Source: an uncultured Nitrospira sp.
Lineage (GTDB): Bacteria > Nitrospirota > Nitrospiria > Nitrospirales > Nitrospiraceae
DNA length: 64,000 nucleotides
Assembly (NCBI GenBank): GCA_902500995.1
Contig: CABVSR010000021.1
Span: 6,548 to 70,547, forward strand
Reading direction: 5' to 3'
The position numbers were made by a program, and so were the translations under genes. Each line of letters opens with the position of its first letter. Within the stretch, counting starts at the first letter, position 1. Below the pieces are notes generated by a model. It was not told the origin of the DNA. It worked only from the letters and a program-made list of their open reading frames with translations, and searched no databases. This document shows positions 62,159 through 64,000 of the stretch, piece by piece.

Positions 62159-63640
62159 TCAGCGAGCGGCCCCAATGGGCTCCGCGAAGGGATTCTGAAA
62201 ATCGAATCCGAACAGAGCGGGATTTTCTGCGATGACCGCTGCGGAAAAAATATAAAAGACATAGTCATACGTTTCCTGAGGGACTTTGTGCTGTTTTAAT
62301 AACTGCCAAAAGTTCCGCTCTCTGGGATTGTTCGGCATCTTTCGGATGATATTGATCACATTGCCTTCTCCCCAATTATAGGAAGCCATCACCAGCAACC
62401 CTGAGGCTTGGGCATCCGTATTGTAAATCCGCCTGATATACTTCGCGGCAGCCTTCGTGGCTTTTGGAAAATTGAACCGCTCATCCTGAGGGTCGAAGGC
62501 ACCGACATTCTTCAGTGGGCCAGGCTTGAGTCCAAACTCCTCGGCAGTTTGTGGGATAAATTGCCACACGCCCTTCGCATATCCCATTCGAGTCGGAGGC
62601 CCCACGGCTTTGGAATCGAACCCACTCTCCTGAAGTGCCAAATAAAAAAATTGCAGCGGAAGATTCTTGGTCCACATTTCATTCGCGATGGTGGGAATAA
62701 ATCCGCTCTCCTGCGCGCGTCTGATGGCGTTCTGCAACCGTCCCGTAGATTTCCATCGGCGGATGTATGTCTTAGTCTCGGATAAAAAATCGCGCGGCAT
62801 GGCGACCTCGCATTCGCCGAACAACCTCGCCATCCGAAATACTATCCGGTCCTGCTCACTGAGCCCCTCATAAATGTCGAGTTCACTGAGGAAACGATCA
62901 TATTGTGCCTCCAGCTCCCGCAACCGTCGGCGCTTGCTCAGAATTTTTTCCATCAGGTCTTTGCGCTTGGTGGCGGCCACTTCTTCTTCCAGCTCGGAGA
63001 TCTGAATTTCTACCTGCTTCATTGTGTAGAACATCTCTCCCGCGGTGTTCGTCATCCGATCGATCCAAGCACGTTGGTACAATGCATATCCCACGGCACA
63101 GACCAAAAGGACGACGACGACCGCAACTGCCCCCCGATACCAGCGTTTCTGCTGTCGCTCCCGGCGTTTGGCCGCCTCCCGGTAGCGGCGAGCCTCCTCA
63201 CTCTCCTCCGCTGTGTCTCCCCGTTTCCAACGGTCGACGATCTCGGTCACCGACTCCATTTTCTTATCGGCCTGAGCCGCCTGGTCTGGCTGCTCAAGAA
63301 AAGGAGTCTCGTCACCGACCGCCAGCCATACGGCTGGTCCACCCAGTCCCAGCTCCACGATCATGGGTTCTTGCAGCTGGACTCGGATGACCTGACGTCC
63401 ATTGACATACACGCCATGGGTACTGTGCTGATCGACAAGCCACCAGTGACCAACCTCTAAGCCCACCTCCGCGTGGATCCGGCTTACCGACCCCTCAGGC
63501 ACTACCACTTGGCAATCAGTCGACCGTCCGATTCGAAACGTCTGAACAAAGCGCTGCTCGGGGCTCCACGCGGTACCCAAGCGGACTCGCACGCGAACAG
63601 GCTGAGGTGTATTGAGGCTGGCGGTTAGCTCTTCGGACAT
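62159..63640 (-). CDS. fusion of FHA domain, membrane helix, coiled coil and SLT lytic transglycosylase
   Basis: 493 aa. Residues ~30-105 are an FHA domain with the phosphothreonine site: FRIGRSTDCQVVV (GRS), VSRIHAEVGL (SR-x-H) and HSTHGVYVNGR (N-G). A basic linker precedes one helix (~169-190, GAVAVVVVLLVCAVGYALY), then a coiled coil (~205-250). The C-terminal ~190 residues are an SLT domain: LALQESGFDSKAVG holds the catalytic Glu, GVWQFIPQTAEEFGL and MASYNWGEGNV the rest of the active groove. So FHA is inside the cell and SLT in the periplasm. With the neighbouring kinase this suggests phospho-controlled peptidoglycan cleavage (inference). Confidence 0.9.
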   Translation of the reverse strand: MSEELTASLNTPQPVRVRVRLGTAWSPEQRFVQTFRIGRSTDCQVVVPEGSVSRIHAEVGLEVGHWWLVDQHSTHGVYVNGRQVIRVQLQEPMIVELGLGGPAVWLAVGDETPFLEQPDQAAQADKKMESVTEIVDRWKRGDTAEESEEARRYREAAKRRERQQKRWYRGAVAVVVVLLVCAVGYALYQRAWIDRMTNTAGEMFYTMKQVEIQISELEEEVAATKRKDLMEKILSKRRRLRELEAQYDRFLSELDIYEGLSEQDRIVFRMARLFGECEVAMPRDFLSETKTYIRRWKSTGRLQNAIRRAQESGFIPTIANEMWTKNLPLQFFYLALQESGFDSKAVGPPTRMGYAKGVWQFIPQTAEEFGLKPGPLKNVGAFDPQDERFNFPKATKAAAKYIRRIYNTDAQASGLLVMASYNWGEGNVINIIRKMPNNPRERNFWQLLKQHKVPQETYDYVFYIFSAAVIAENPALFGFDFQNPFAEPIGAAR

Positions 63641-64000
63641 ATGGGATGAGTTGCGGACCTGTGCTCCACTCGTATTGACCGGCCGAATGGTAATTCGAAA
63701 GTGAGGAAGATACGCCTCATGACGAACAGACTAACCGTTGGACGACGGAACGCCGAGAGGGAAATCGTCGTGGTCTTCTTATCAAGCCATGCCACTGCGC
63801 GATGGTGAGTGGTTCGTCCATTGGTTTCAACTTCCAAGTGCGGCCGCAATTATTGAGCGCGACCGAAACAAAATCAAGGCAGCTCAGATGAGGGAGGCTC
63901 GCTTACTGGCAAGGTGCCCGCTCCTCCTAACTGCTCCTTGTTCTCCTCAAAGCGTTTCGGCTACGCTACGTCATCCCTGCCCCCTACGTTTTTCCAGGAG
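63641..64000. other. right-edge stretch without supported gene
   Basis: A plus-strand frame from the ATG at 63789 stays open to the window end (about 70 codons) but has no ribosome site and no recognisable protein. The minus strand has only short frames. It should contain the promoter of the FHA-SLT gene. Confidence 0.4.

Noticed and set aside
63789..64000. Plus-strand frame open to the right edge
   Set aside because: No ribosome site, no recognised domain, and the last part looks non-coding.
1..64000. CRISPR array, rRNA, complete tRNA, riboswitch or replication origin
   Set aside because: No regularly spaced repeats, rRNA-like sequence, full cloverleaf, known aptamer or DnaA-box cluster was seen on either strand.

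Overview
The window reads as the chromosome of a Gram-negative, moderately GC-rich bacterium. Lipoboxes, periplasmic lytic transglycosylase, PEP-CTERM-type sugar-tailoring genes and the overall gene style would fit Nitrospirota (Nitrospira-like). That placement is an inference from resemblance; no marker gene is present to prove it.

Left part (1-8000) is accessory. An SpvB-type exported protein runs off the left edge and is divergent from a LuxR regulator overlapped by an exported retropepsin-like protein. A 3' fragment of a tRNA-Phe follows (3145-3189), the usual scar of tyrosine-recombinase integration. Next come a complete IS3-family element, a broken DUF72 gene that it truncates, an exported PD40 beta-propeller protein, and the decayed left half of a second IS3-type element.

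Central part (8037-56487) is about 48 kb in which every gene I accept lies on the minus strand, mostly in coupled (ATGA) operons. It is a surface-polysaccharide locus: two flippases, four GT-C type membrane glycosyltransferases, several GT2 and two GT4 enzymes, a UDP-GlcNAc 2-epimerase, two Gfo/Idh dehydrogenases, two SDR sugar enzymes, and a hexapeptide acetyltransferase. It also has an unusually rich set of tailoring enzymes: deacetylase-carbamoyltransferase fusion, deacetylase-FemAB fusion, free deacetylase, sugar formyltransferase, asparagine synthase, methyltransferases, and a heparinase-like alpha/alpha-toroid protein. A second block (36560-44048) adds redox enzymes (PepSY membrane protein, amine-oxidase-like FAD enzyme, GMC oxidoreductase). 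A second amine-oxidase-like enzyme carries a C-terminal membrane module that is also encoded alone next door (52600-52932). I see no polymerase, exosortase, PEP-CTERM substrate, or export (Wza/Wzc) genes, so the system is probably completed elsewhere. One decayed FkbM methyltransferase lies in the only long gap.

Right part (56947-63640): a nearly complete IS3-type element, in the same orientation as the decayed one at 7454, so the two bracket the polysaccharide locus. After it comes a signalling/cell-wall trio: an LPP20-type lipoprotein, a transmembrane Ser/Thr kinase with a very long charged coiled coil, and, convergent to the kinase, a fusion of a cytoplasmic FHA domain to a periplasmic SLT lytic transglycosylase. 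This last arrangement suggests kinase-controlled peptidoglycan cutting and, with the tailoring module and the fused/free membrane module, is the most interesting content.
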